From the NCBI GenBank assembly GCA_030411725.1, contig MU839827.1, positions 1,798,001-1,862,000 on the forward strand: a stretch of DNA of 64,000 bases, in the 5' to 3' direction. How positions within the stretch are numbered: position 1 is the first letter of the stretch; every line of letters starts with the position of its first letter. This DNA is from Echria macrotheca (Eukaryota > Ascomycota > Sordariomycetes > Sordariales > Schizotheciaceae). A model generated the notes under the pieces. That model made no database searches. It had not been told where the DNA came from and was given only the letters and a program-made list of their open reading frames with translations. The translations under genes were made by a program, and so were the position numbers. Positions 33,583 through 45,271 of this stretch are shown here, in pieces.

Positions 33583-36500
33583 TTTGGCGGTTGTGGTTTT
33601 GGCGGTTTGAGGAAGTTGACATTGATGAGAGAGAATGTGGGGTGGTTTGCTGGAGGGCTGTCCGCCGTGGGGTCGTGGTGCTGTCGAATGTGGGGCGTCG
33701 CCTGCAAGGGCCTCATTGTTCGTCCAGCGTACAAGGGTTAGGGTTCAGAATCGGGGTTCTGGTTCAGGGGTAAAAACACAAAAACACAGCACATCGACTG
33801 CAGTTCGATCGCAGTTTCGACTTTTTGGCAGACTGAAGCATAAACACAAAAATTTGAGAACTGCGGGATTAATTTTCGGCAACTTTTGGCCATGATACAC
33901 GACTCAAGAACTTAAAGAACCACGATAAGCCATGAGCATTTTCTCTGTACTTCTACCAATGGTAGATTAAATACAAGACAAAGCGTTTTGTTTTCTATTT
34001 GCATCTTTCACCCCGCTGTATCCAACAGAATCCCTTTTCCTCGTGTATCTCCCCCACGCCATCAACTCCTGCCACTTGGCATCCTGAAGCCGTGAGTATG
34101 ATGTCTCGTGTCCAGCCTCAGACCATACCGTTATCTCCCCAAATGAAAAGGCACTTGCCAAACACACGCTTACGTCTGGAGATTTGTTCCAGGCGCTGAG
34201 GTCGACATCTTTCCTTCCTGTTGACCCTCGGATACCGATTGTCCTCAGACCGCGGTCGCTTAGCCTGCCTGATATGAAATTTCCATCATGTCGTCATGGT
34301 AGATTCCTTGCTGCCTCCAGACCGTACACTCGTGAACTCCAGGCCTGCTCAGTTTTGTTCCCGGAGGATGTCGCTGGGAGGGATATTAACAAACCGAATT
34401 CATACATTTCCCGTTTTCGACGCTGGGACACTAAACGCTATAAGCATACTGGTCAACGTAACACGATGGAACGCAAACTCACATGGTGGCCGTAGATGCA
34501 GTCCCCCTTCTCACAATCCTGCCCATCATGGCAGGGGCTGAGCCGGGTGTGGAATCGGAGTGCCGCAAGATCATACTAGGTTGCCTTGTACTCATGGACG
34601 TAGCGACATTTGCGGTCTTCCGCTCGAATGCATCGTTCTTTCGCTCGAGCACATCTTTCACATCTTTCCTCCACCTGAGGCAATTTCTCGGCGCGCTTCC
34701 GATTCCATTCGAGTTTCCCGCAGTCCATCTTCTGGGCCTGGATCCTGGCTGCGTCGCGGTCCAAATCAGTGTCCTGGGACGGATCATCCTGTAGATGAAC
34801 AATACGTTAGACCCAAACGAGCGCCATACGATGGGTACAAACCGGCCAGGAGCCCGGTAACAGTTGGCTAGACATCCCGATAATTGATGTACGGTATACA
34901 AGCTTTCTTAGGTCGGTAGAATGCGTATAACGGTAATGAGCGTGAGGATGAGTTGTGACTGGGCGTGATATTCAGACATGGTCTTGTAGGAGGTAGGTCG
35001 CCTCCCATTTTATACCTTAAGGGTCCAGTGGGCATTGCGTCGTGACTGCCAACCTCCGAGAGAACAGCACCAGCAGCACATGCGGTTTTTTTTCGGACCG
35101 GAGACGATGATCTGTTAGACTACCATCACCTGCGTCCGTAGCGCTATCTTAAGCTAGAGCAACTACCGTGTGAGGATGCGACGATGTCTCTCATGCACCT
35201 CCTGTGAGCTTCAGGGGCCTGATAGCGGTTGCTTGGTTTGATGCGCCACGTGGGTGGGCACAGGCAGGCTCTAGAATATAGAAAAAGTCCAATCATCACA
35301 AGCAAAGATGTTAGTCCTTGGCAGGAGTGGTTGGAAGTACCTAGAACGGGTAAGAAATGGCCAAGGAAAGTGCCCGGGTACCGAAGCAGAACGCTCCTTC
35401 TCACCTTCCAAGCTCTGACTCCGAGGACCTCGACGCCCGAGACAATCTGGACGCACTAACTGAACAATAGCACGAATCTGGACTTGACCGCGGGGAGGCT
35501 AACAAGACGCGCCATTTCCAGCATGCACCTTAGAAGTCCCAACATGGTCATGGGAATCGACTTCTCGTGAAGTAGTTGATTCCAAGAGTTCCCCCCGCTT
35601 CTACTTACTTTCCACCGGCAATAACGACATGAAAACCCATCTCGGCCTTGCATATGCTCTACGATCACTCGATAAACCACCCATGAACGGCCCGTGAGTG
35701 GTGTATCAGACTTGTTGCCACTAGACACATGTCATGCGGCTTGCAAACTCGGGTCTCCATGACCGCCCAAGAAGTTAGCCGCATCCCGCGAAAACCAAAT
35801 TCTCGAAGCCTCTTCATGCCCGGTGTGTGAATTAGTGCTAGCAGTGTGGGCAAATAAGCTTTTTGCAGGGAATCTTGCGTGTGTGTGTGTGTTGAGGTAA
35901 GAACTGGCTCCAGCGAGAGCTGGGCTAGGTCATCGATCTATCTATATCTATCCTGCTGCCTTTTGGTTGGTTGGTTCTGAATGGCTTCATCTGCTTAACT
36001 CAGTTGCCTGCAAGTAATCTCACAAAGAAAATCTAGGATATCTGGCGCGCGCACCAGCAGCGCTGGCGACCGCTACCCGTCAGGCTGCATACCAGGGTGC
36101 CTGAATCGTCATAAGAAGCACCAAGAGGGTAATCGTCTCCCTTTAACCATCTCTCTAGGCACCCTAGGTACTTCGATCGCTCTAAGCAGCTACCCCAGCA
36201 ACTGCACCCGAGACACCTTAAGAGCCTCCGCCGGCCCTGCAACCTTAATCCGCAACCCAGAGCCTACTGCAGCCAGCCGGGGATCTGATATCACGACTAC
36301 TGTCACATGACACTTACCCCTTTATTATAGCCTATTTCCTGGGACCTAGATCCTCGGATCCAGTTCCTCTCCTAGGTCTACACAGAATTGAGTTCCTTCC
36401 ACACCAACTCTGCTTGTCACGCTACAACCACTCTGTGAAAGTCCTCCGACGCCACCTCGGAGAGATCTATTTGTGTACTACTGATCCAACATGCCGCATA

Positions 36501-37357
36501 CAATATCATTAGCTCACTTGAGCCCTACCGCGACGACGCCTCTGAACTTCTAAATCCGGCATTTCTTTCGCCGAAGGAAGCATACTTTATCTTCGAGATA
36601 TCATTATGATTCATTCTGATATTCAATCTCTTAGGCAGCTTAAACTGTTGAGCCCGGCTCGAACGCGCCGCGATGGTGCTCTCGGCCGTACCGAGCTACC
36701 GAGCTAACAATCTTTCATGTGTTACATACCGAGGATTAAATAGTAAAATAGTAGGTAGGCACTCGTGTGCTATAACCTATCACGGGTTCGGACCCCTGAA
36801 CCCCTGAACCCCAATACTCTCGTATCTCATGACATAACCACCTAAAAGAGGAACCGCTTTCCCCGTTGAGGGCTGGAAGCCGTCGGCCTCTCACGGTTGA
36901 AGACCTAAAACAAATAATAATCTTTCATGTGTTGGACTGCATGTACGGTCCAGCCAGAGGAGCAAGTTAAGAAATCATGACCGGTCCTCCAGCTCCAAAT
37001 AAGCAGAATACTCGACGTGCAGACACCAAACAATATTGGAATGTATATTGATCCAAACTATAGGCCGCATCGAGAAGAATGCCTCAAGCAACAACCACAT
37101 GTTCCAGCCCCGAAAAAATTAGCAATCGCCCCCCGACCAAACTCCCCAACCTCGATGCAAGTTCCGCCTCCAATCTGCCCCCGGCCGCCCTCTACCTGTA
37201 TTCACACCCACCCGCCAGTACTAAAAATGACTATATACACGGCCCAAAGAACGGGCAATAACGAAAAGGGAAAAGGCTCGGCAACCTTTTAGCGGATAAA
37301 CAGGACATACTTCGTTTCCTTATGACCTGTTACTGTCCGCCGTTCTATCGTTCCTCC
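33583..37357. other. Gene-poor, less GC-rich region with a relic gene
   Basis: These 3.8 kb between SRP19 and the PI synthase gene look less GC-rich and more TA-rich than neighbouring genes. Apart from the CCCH pseudogene (listed separately), no open frame is convincing. A 15-base direct repeat (aatctttcatgtgtt) occurs at about 36710 and 36919. Short frames near 35.2-35.9 kb and 36.4-36.6 kb look protein-like for 40-60 codons between stops, but I cannot name them; decayed mobile or gene copies are possible. Confidence 0.45.
34260..34875 (-). pseudogene. Decayed CCCH zinc-finger gene with two nonsense codons
   Basis: Reading the minus strand gives a spliced structure: 34843-34875 (starts MSSQLLPG), 34483-34788 and about 34260-34430, with introns of 54 and 52 bp that have GTTTGT/GTGAGT donors and TCTAAC/TTGAC branch points. 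The product shows three CCCH-like fingers: C-x6-C-x7-C-x3-H (RCIRAEDRKCRYVH), C-x5-C-x4-C-x3-H (CHDGQDCEKGDCIYGH) and, right after the second intron, C-x7-C-x4-C-x6-H (CPSVENGKCMNSVC to RH). Two stops break it: TAG at 34576-34578 between fingers 1 and 2, and TAA at 34386-34388 inside finger 3. Both could come from Gln codons by C-to-T change. Upstream exons may be missing. The intact fungal CCCH proteins it resembles have unknown functions. Confidence 0.6.
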
Positions 37358-38472
37358 TCAGGCCGTCTTCTTCAGACCGATGCCCCTTTCCCTCCGGGAC
37401 TTGATGTCGCCTTCGGCCAGCCACCGGCTCGCCTTCACGAGCTGGATGACGTTGATGATCTGCTTGAGGGCCATGATAGGAAAGCTGATGCCGGCAAAGA
37501 CCCACGGCCAGAAGCTGTCCATCTTGTTCGCACGCGCCAGCTCGAGCGCACCAGCACTATAAGGGTTGGTGAAGATGTGGCTGAGCAACGACGAGTTGAC
37601 CTCGGCGCCACGGTGGATGGCCTCGACGGCATGGTTCGGGACAGTCTTGAGGAGGTTGGGGCTCAACAAAGGAGATGAAAAGCTGAGAAGGTAGAGTGCA
37701 ATGAAAAAGGCCTGTGATGGTTAGACACGATGAGATAAAGACGAAAACAGGGATAGGCCTACCTCGTTGAGGGCACAGCATACGAACAAGACAGTCTGAT
37801 ACCATGTTAGAATGCATTTTCCGCAAATCAGAGAGGGAGACAAGCCTTGTTGGTATAGTAGAGGTTGAGGATCTTGCTCCGGGACTTGTCCACATTCTTG
37901 TGACTGGTGTCGGAACCACCCATGGCGAGAGTAGCATACATGTGACTTGATCGGTCAGCAGCTGCCAGGATGTCACAGTCACGTCAACTTACACATAGTG
38001 GCTGGCAAAGTCCAAAGAGATGAGACCCTGGAAGAGGATGGCCCACCGAGGAAAGGCAGAAGACAGGAAAACCTGCCAACGATAAGCGAATGTCCCTTGT
38101 TAGGTTGTGAAGAGCGCCTACCAGAAGACAAGCAGTGGTGCATCGGTCCGTCACCATGTCTAGAACAGCACCAAACTTGGTCGACTGGTTGAGGTAGCGG
38201 GCGGCGTATCCGTCCAGAGCATCGAGCAGACAGCTCACGCTATAGAGGGCACTACAGGTACGGGGGTGCAGCGGCATGTACCACAGTGCGCCGATGGCCA
38301 GCACGATGCGCCAGTACCCGATGATGTTGGGCCAGAAGAGAAACACGTTCTCCGTCGACTCTGGGACCGCGTCGGCCCCTCTCGGCGTGACTTGTGCCTC
38401 GCCGTTGCCGGCATGTGCCGCGGCCTCTTGCTGCTCGGCCGCCGCCTGCCTCCGTGTTCTCGCTCCCGCCAT
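37358..38472 (-). CDS. PIS1: Phosphatidylinositol synthase (CDP-DAG-inositol transferase)
   Basis: Five exons (38122-38472, 37993-38072, 37846-37945, 37763-37795, 37358-37711) give 305 aa. The enzyme makes phosphatidylinositol from CDP-diacylglycerol and myo-inositol in the ER membrane. The CDP-alcohol phosphotransferase motif is complete: D84-x2-D87-G88-x2-A91-R92-x8-G101-x3-D105-x3-D109. Hydrophobic helices occur around ENVFLFWPNIIGYWRIVLAI, VLFVCCALNEAFFIALYLL and FWPWVFAGISFPIMAL. Introns are 47-51 bp. Intron 3 appears to use GC rather than GT at the donor (AAG|GCTTGT), since only this joins YYTNK to TVLFVCC in frame. Exon 4 is only 33 bases. The N-terminal 40 residues are an Ala/Gln-rich extension. 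Confidence 0.93.
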
Positions 38473-40908
38473 GGTGACGACGTACGCACTACACCGGTAT
38501 CGATGAAGGCACCCGGTAGAGGATGAGGCGGACGACTCGACGTGTCCCAGGCGTTCGGAGCTGAGTGGGTTCGAAAATCTGGACCGAGGTGGACAATCCG
38601 AGCTTTCCGGAAGTCGTGGTCTGGCAACGTGTTTCTGGTCTCGCGACTCGATTCGAACTCGGAACGGGTCGGGCTGGGGTTCGACGACGGCGTCAACAGC
38701 TCTGGACGCGACTTGATCGGGGCAATCGGTGGCGGCAGGCACTCGCAAGGTTTTCGGATCCTCCGGAGACGAAGACCATGGAGCGGGTCCTTGGCGATGC
38801 GATAATTGATAGTGTTAACCCTGGCTGAGGTTTGACTGTGGATGACGGGCGAAGCTGCAGCCCAAATTTCTCGGATCCAGAGGTGCAATCAGAATGCGTC
38901 GGGCGATAACGCGCCCGATAAGGCGACCCATCATGTGAGATATGCACAACATTCTCAATCTTCAATCAGCCCATCACAAATGGCCAGAGACAAATTGGCT
39001 CGATTGGCTGGGTGTTACGGCTCAGTTATTTCTTTTACAGCGAGTGGTAACAAAGGAAGAGCGGACAACCGGTCGAACTTGGCTGGCTGGCTTCTCATTC
39101 CCGGGTCCTCACAATCCCTTGGCTTTGATGACTGTCGACTCCTGGACACACCTGAGACTATTCCTGCAATTGCAGAGGTGGACGAATGATCGCCTTTGGG
39201 ATCGCTACCGGACCTCATGTAAAACAGGAACATGGGTTCCCCAATAACTACCGGTGGTTTTCAGTCGGCACGTCTCGCTTCGACGCGGTGAGCACCAACA
39301 GCTTTCAGCGATGAAAGCTGATACAGACCGGTGATGAGCCAGGCTTGTCCCCGGGCTGTCATGTTGTTAGCTGGCGATCCCAGGTCGTCCCGGTATTCTC
39401 AAGGATTTGTCATGCGTGGGATGGCCAGCAACCCACCGGGGAGCATGCTGTGAACATCCCGTTGAACGTAGCCGAGAGGATCTCCGTCGACACGTCGAGG
39501 TGCGGCGCCATGGGCTTGCAGCTGGGTTACCGAAAAGAGAACCCGCACGGGCGGCACCGAACTCGAATGCCGCATCTTGACGCTAAATCGGGCCTCGCGC
39601 CTGCCGCTTCGCATATCCGGGACGGTCTAACTGGTAGGAGAGCGCGGATGGCCGACCGACATGCTGCCGGTCAGAGGGTGGCATCGTGACAACACAGCTG
39701 GCTGGCGGGCTCAGCTTCAAGGTATTTTGTCGTTGTCGGCACTCCCTCCTCGTCGGACCCGGTGTGCTGTGCAATTTTACTTCGGCCCCGCGTCGACTCA
39801 GCCAGCCCCCGAAAGTGGAAGCAGTACGGGGTAGGGGATATCGAGCGGGATATCCCATCGCGCAGCCGGTATTATGTGTGATAGAGGAGGTGGTGGTGGC
39901 ATGTGTTCGTGGTCTGCCCCACCCCGCCGTCAGATACCCCTGAGCAGAACTCGGGCAGTCCACAAACCTCTTACTCGCGCCCTCCAAGGTCAATACATTG
40001 GCAAGGCGAAGCAGATAATTTCCGGGCCACCGGTCCGGTAAGTTGCCAGTCTCCAGACGATTCCAGATGTGACGGTGCTGGCACAAGTCGCCGACTCTTT
40101 GGAAGAGAAAGAGGTGCGCCGGTCCGTGCGTGCTGCTGGGCAGGGCTTTGCTTTCGGCCTGGGCTGGGAGTGGGAGAGAGGGGCAGGCCCAGGGTCCAGC
40201 GACAGGGGTTGCAGCCCCATTGGGGCCTGGAATCGAATTCTCCCCGAGTCCCCTCTTCCACCGTCCGGGTTCGACATGCACCCGCAACCAACAAACGCAC
40301 AACCTCGCCGTTGTCCTCTCCCCCAGCCTCTGCTTCCCTTGCGTCCGTCACGCAAACGCCGTGCTGCACCGGCCGGCATTGAATTGCATTGCCCGAATCT
40401 GTTCTGTCGGGCCTGATTCACCGCCAAGACTTTGTGCGCCGGGATCCAATGCCAGCCCTCGCACACACACTTGGCTCCAAACTCGCCTTGTGCGTCTGAA
40501 CTTTGCGCTCTCGACTCAGCCTGAGGCCTTGGTCCAGCATCCAGCGCCCCATCATCACCCGACCACCCCCCTGCGCCGCCTTGGCTCGCCGGTATAAGAA
40601 AATCCCAGCTCCCGCTCTGTCTACCCCGTCCCTTCTTCTGTTCCTTGCGCCCACCGGACCCGTCGAGTCTTTGATATCCTCCCCGGTCGACTTCACAACC
40701 CGGCGATACACGCAACAAAGCGAAGGCCTGGTGACACCTTTCCATCTTGGCCAACCCCTACCGATTCCGCTCCGTGTCTCCACCTGCTGCCATCTTGGTG
40801 CTACCGTTACCGGCGTCCAAGACATTTCCACAACGCGTGCTCGCAGCGGACATATACCGAGACGTACCGTGGCCTACATTCTGATCAGTCCCAACAGCCA
40901 GACCAGCA
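38473..40908. promoter_or_regulatory. Divergent intergenic region, PIS1/URA3
   Basis: 2.4 kb lie between the two divergent starts. Several open frames exist, but I recognise none. The last 500 bases before the URA3 start are C/T-rich with cctccccggtcgacttcac-like promoter sequence. No RNA gene is convincing. Confidence 0.45.
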
Positions 40909-42042
40909 ATGTCTGAAAGACACCCCACCCTGACGGCGCCGTTCGCCGAGCGGGCGGCGCAAGCTTCCCACCCGCTGACCAACTACCTCTTCCGCCTGAT
41001 GGTGCTCAAGTCGTCGAACCTCTGTCTCAGTGCCGACGTGCAGACGGCGCGGGAGCTGCTGTCGCTGGCGGACAAGGCAGGGCCTTCGATTGTGGTCCTC
41101 AAGACGCACTACGACCTGATCTCCGGGTGGGACTACAACCCCGTCACAGGCACAGGCGCGAAGCTGGCGGCGCTGGCGAGGAAACACGGCTTCCTCATCT
41201 TCGAGGACAGGAAATTCGTCGACATCGGCAAGACGGTGCAGATGCAATACACTGCTGGCACGGCACGCATCATAGAATGGGCCCACATTGTCAATGCCAA
41301 CATCGACGCCGGTAAGGACATGGTGAGGGCTCTGGCCGAGGCGGCGGCCAAGTGGAAGGAGCGCATCAACTACGAGGTGAAGACGTCGGTCACAGTGGGC
41401 ACGCCCGTATCGGACCACTTTGACGATGGGATGGAGAATGGGGACGAGCCCGGGAGGCTGGATCCTAGGGAACAGCTCGGCGGCTTCAGCCGTGATGGGA
41501 GGGATGCCGACGGGAGGAAAGGAAGCATCGTGTCCATCACGACGGTCACGCAGTCGTTCGAGCCGGCCGACTCGCCTCGACTGCCCAAGACGGTTACCGA
41601 GGGCGACGAGCTGGTCTTTGCCGGAATCGAGGAGGCGCCGACGGATCGGGGGCTTCTGTTGCTGGCGCAGATGTCGTCCAAGGGCTGCCTGATGACCAAG
41701 GAATACACGCAGGCGTGCGTCGAGGCGGCGCGGGAGAACAAGGGGTTCGTCATGGGCTTCGTCGCACAGGAGGCGCTGAACACGTTGCCGGATGACAATT
41801 TTATTCATATCACGCCTGGCTGCAAGCTGCCGCCCGAGGGCGAGGATGAGAACGGACACATTGAGGGCGACGGACTCGGTCAGCAGTACAACACGCCCGA
41901 GAAGCTGGTCACGATCCGCGGTACGGATATTGTTATTGTGGGGAGGGGTATCATCCAGGCGGGGGATCCGCCGTCAGAGGCGGAGCGGTACCGGAAGAAA
42001 GCGTGGAAGGCGTATCTGTCGAGGATCAGGGCGAGCGAGTAG
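40909..42042 (+). CDS. URA3: Orotidine 5'-phosphate decarboxylase
   Basis: A single exon encodes 377 aa. The enzyme converts OMP to UMP, the last step of pyrimidine synthesis; the gene is called pyrG, pyr-4 or URA3 in different fungi. LKTHYDLI (K65) and FEDRKFVDIG (D100-x-K102-x2-D105) carry the catalytic Lys/Asp network. MSSKGCLMTKEYT and the phosphate-binding VGRGIIQAGDPPSEAERYR near the C-terminus are also present. A polar insertion at about 165-215 (DGMENGDEPGRLDPREQLGG) makes it longer than the 267-aa yeast enzyme, as is usual in filamentous ascomycetes. All catalytic residues appear intact, so the strain should be a uracil prototroph at this step. Confidence 0.97.
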   Translation: MSERHPTLTAPFAERAAQASHPLTNYLFRLMVLKSSNLCLSADVQTARELLSLADKAGPSIVVLKTHYDLISGWDYNPVTGTGAKLAALARKHGFLIFEDRKFVDIGKTVQMQYTAGTARIIEWAHIVNANIDAGKDMVRALAEAAAKWKERINYEVKTSVTVGTPVSDHFDDGMENGDEPGRLDPREQLGGFSRDGRDADGRKGSIVSITTVTQSFEPADSPRLPKTVTEGDELVFAGIEEAPTDRGLLLLAQMSSKGCLMTKEYTQACVEAARENKGFVMGFVAQEALNTLPDDNFIHITPGCKLPPEGEDENGHIEGDGLGQQYNTPEKLVTIRGTDIVIVGRGIIQAGDPPSEAERYRKKAWKAYLSRIRASE

Positions 42043-42480
42043 ATTGATGGCAAGAAAGACTCGGGATGAACTTGGGAGGGCGTTTGGCGACGATTAGATT
42101 CTCGGGCAATGGTTCTGGTATGCAATTGACCTCGGCTTGACTTTTTTTTGGCTTTGCCTTTGATGTTGTGAGCGAAGGGTAGCCGGAGTTAGCGGAGCTA
42201 AGCTTGACGGCCGGCTCTCCGCATCGGGGGACAATGCGAGGGCGGATGCTTGGCAACGTGGGGTGTGTGGTTTTGCTGGCGTGCTCACAAGATCCCCACT
42301 TTTGGTTGCTTACAAGATGCTTCTTCTCTGGAAGTGTGTCTCTGAGCCTGTGTGCTGACGCAAACGGCCAATTGGTGACCAGTTTTGCCCCCTTATTTTT
42401 TGTTTCTGGCCTCGCGAAACCCCCGTGTTACTCCCCGTAGCCGGACCGGCGCACATCACTCCCGCGGGTGTACCGTTCCG
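42043..42480. promoter_or_regulatory. Spacer between URA3 and the Zn2Cys6 gene
   Basis: 438 bases hold the URA3 3' flank and the promoter of the transcription-factor gene, both on the plus strand. The regulator's frame is open upstream of its ATG for at least 32 codons but without another ATG in frame. Confidence 0.5.
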
Positions 42481-45271
42481 ATGTCGTCGACAAGCTCGGA
42501 TGAGAGTCGGTCGGGGAGCCGAGGGGGAGCTGAGACGAATGGGCCGACCAAGGACGCAACAGTGGCGGAAACAGAGGCGAAGCGACCACCGAGGAAGCGC
42601 AGGCGGACAGTTATTTCGTGTACCGAATGTTTGTCCTCTTATTCTGTTGCTATGGAGCTTTATGCTTACTCGCCCAAGGTCACCGCAGGAAGCAAAAGGT
42701 ATTATTGCCTCGACTACTACCCCTATTGTCTCTCTCCTCTCCGAGACCAAGAGCTTACCACCTCCCAATAAAAGTGCGACCGAAACCTCCCATGTACGAA
42801 TTGTGTCTCCCGCGGCAAACAGGGCGCATGCCGCTACGAGACGGGCGCGCCAACGGCCAAGGCGGCGCACAAGCGACAGCAGAGCAGCGCCAGTATCGGG
42901 GGGGATACAACTCCAGCCGCGGACACCAGCAGCATCCCGTCCAAGGTAGCCCATTTCGGATATTCACAAACCGGCGCGTCGACCCTCGGCTTCCTCAAGA
43001 AGATCGAAGACACAAGCACTGGGACAAAAGGGGGACCCAACGAGGAGGACCCGTCACCATCGCTAGCCGGCGGCCTGAACACGGATGATGCGGCCCCGGG
43101 GGAATCATTCAACACGCGGGAGCGGTACAAATCGCTGATCCGCCAGCTGCCGGCCCGGACGTACATCGACAAGCTGGTCGACCTGTACTTTGCCAACTTC
43201 AACTGGCAGTACTACGGCCTCGACCGCGACGTCTTCGACCGCCAGCTGGCCGAGTGGTACCGCCTCCCGTTCAATCTGCTCACGACGGGCGGCCCGCAGG
43301 CGCTGTCGCCCGATCTCAGGGCGTTCCCGGCCATGCTGTTCCAGACCATCGCGACGGCGCTGCTGGTGCTCCCCAACGCCGGGCCCGACGCGACCTTCGA
43401 CTCGCTCAAGTACGCCGGCGGCATGACGTTTGAGGATCTGGCCATGGACTATAGCGAGTCGGGCGTAGCGATTCTGTCGCTCCTGGGCAAGAGGCAGATG
43501 AGTGTCACGACGGTGCTGACGGGGTTTTTGAGGGCGAGTTTTTTGAAATATGTTGCGCTTGTGACCGAGTCGGTATGTTTTCTTTCTCTCTCCTTTTGTT
43601 TCTTCTGGCTGATAAGGGGTGGGGGGGTAGTGGCACGCCATCGGGACAGCCATCAGAGATGCGCAGGAGATAGGCCTGCACAGGGACAGTCTCGACCCGA
43701 AACCCAAGAGCGACGACCCCGCCGCCGTGCTCGAGAACCAGTGGGAGATCCAGCGGCGGCGACGCGTATGGATGATCCTCGTCGGCTGGGACGTCCACAC
43801 GGGCGTCGTCCTCGGCCGGCCGATCTCGATCAACGCCGGCATGGCGGCCCCAACGCTGCCCATCGACGCACCAATCCCAAGAGACCGCTCGAGAGAACCA
43901 GTCCTGCCACGGGGCGAGAACGACCCGCCCACGCCGCTGACGCGCGCGATATGCGCCTACCACGTGATGCTCCCGCTGCGCGAGATCGTCGAGCTCGAGA
44001 AGGAAGGCCCCTGCCCCAAGGATTTCGGGAAAGTCGACGCGCTGCACCGGCGCATGCTCGAGATCGAGGCCAAGACGCCGGCCTTCTTCCGCCTCGACAA
44101 CCCCGACACCCGCTTCGACGACCACCCGGATTGTTATTGGCTGCCGGCGGTGCGCGCGACGCTGCCGCAGCTGATGTCGTTCAACTTCATGGCGCTGCAC
44201 CGGCCGTATATTTTCACGCGGCCCAAATCGCGCACGGCGGCGCTGCGCGCGTCGCTGAACATGCTGCACGCGCAGCGGCTGCATTTTCAGTCGCTCAAAC
44301 CGCACCAGTACAAGACGTTCTCGCTCTTTTTTGGGACGTTTGATGCGATTGTGCTCATGGCGTCGGTGTATATCCTGTTTCCCAAGGAGCATCGCGATCT
44401 TGTGCAGAACGCGCTGCAGCACTTCCAGTGGGCCGTCGAGCGGTTCGAGGCCATGTCGGAGCGGAACGCGCTCGCGAGGGCGGCGTTGGGCGTCCTGCAG
44501 GCTATCTTTGTCAGGCTGAAAAAGTCGCTGGGGATTAGTCCGCAGGCGTGCCGGGCTATGTTGTCGGCGCCGGTGCCGCCTGTTTCTTGTACGGGGGCGG
44601 GGCCAGCAGGTGGTAGTAGGGGTGTGTTTCCTTTCTCCCCTTCGTTAGAAGGAGAAGGAGAAGAAGATCGGTCGCCTTTTTCTCATCCTACTACTACGGT
44701 AGCGTCGATGACGACAACAACAACAACAACAAATGATGTGTTGATGGACGACTTATCGCCTGCGCAGATGTCGTCGTCGGTGGATGAGGTATCCGGGGGA
44801 AGGAGTAGTATTACTACTACTAGTAGCGGCGGCACCTTTTCGACGACGACGCCGCAGTCCACTACGACGACGACAAAGATGGACTTTTTTAACCAGCCTA
44901 CCACCACCACTACGGAGTCGACTGGATCGACGACCGAGTTCGATTGGTCCCTGCCGAGCGATTTCGACTGGGCTAGTCTCCAGCCTATCTATGCGACGAG
45001 CGATCTGGTGTATAATGATTTGGCTAGGGGATTTCGGGATGATGGGGCCGGGGGTGTGCTTTTGCCGTCGTCTGCCTGGGGAGGGTTGGATGGGCTTGGG
45101 AATGGGGCGGCGGCTGCGGAAGGGATGGTTGGATTAGGAGAAGGACCGGGAGGTGGTGGTGGATTAGGTGGTGGAGGTGGTGGTGGTGGTGGTACTGTCC
45201 CGTTCCAGTTCGAGGGTGATTTTGGGAATGATAGCGTGTGGAGTTTGTTGAATCATTATACCCCTTTTTGA
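42481..45271 (+). CDS. Zn2Cys6 binuclear-cluster transcription factor
   Basis: Four exons (42481-42628, 42679-42698, 42775-43572, 43631-45271) give 868 aa. The second exon is 20 bases and encodes the middle of the zinc cluster. Spliced, the cluster is exact: C47-x2-C50-x6-C57-x5-C63-x2-C66-x8-C75, preceded by a basic PPRKRRR. Exon 3 carries the start of the fungal-specific transcription factor region (LVDLYFANFNWQYYGLDRDV), which continues after the third intron with WHAIGTAIRDAQEIGLHRDS and RRRRVWMILVGWDVHTGVVL. The C-terminal 250 residues are Ser/Thr-, Asp- and Gly-rich with runs of Thr and Gly, a likely activation region. The target genes are unknown; nothing nearby forms an obvious pathway for it. 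Confidence 0.9.

Noticed and set aside
36640..36725. tRNA-like sequence on the minus strand (gttagctcggtagctc then gcgttcgagcc)
   Set aside because: It has A-box and B-box-like words but no acceptor, anticodon or T stem that I can pair properly.
36710..36934. Two copies of a 15-base word, considered as LTR ends
   Set aside because: Apart from the short word there is no longer direct repeat, no primer-binding site and no coding capacity between them.
39600..39690. ggtctaactggtaggagagc, which resembles a tRNA A box
   Set aside because: No B box follows at a suitable distance and no cloverleaf could be drawn.
43505..44422. 305-codon minus-strand frame inside the Zn2Cys6 gene
   Set aside because: It is antisense to the regulator and lacks any family-like motif.
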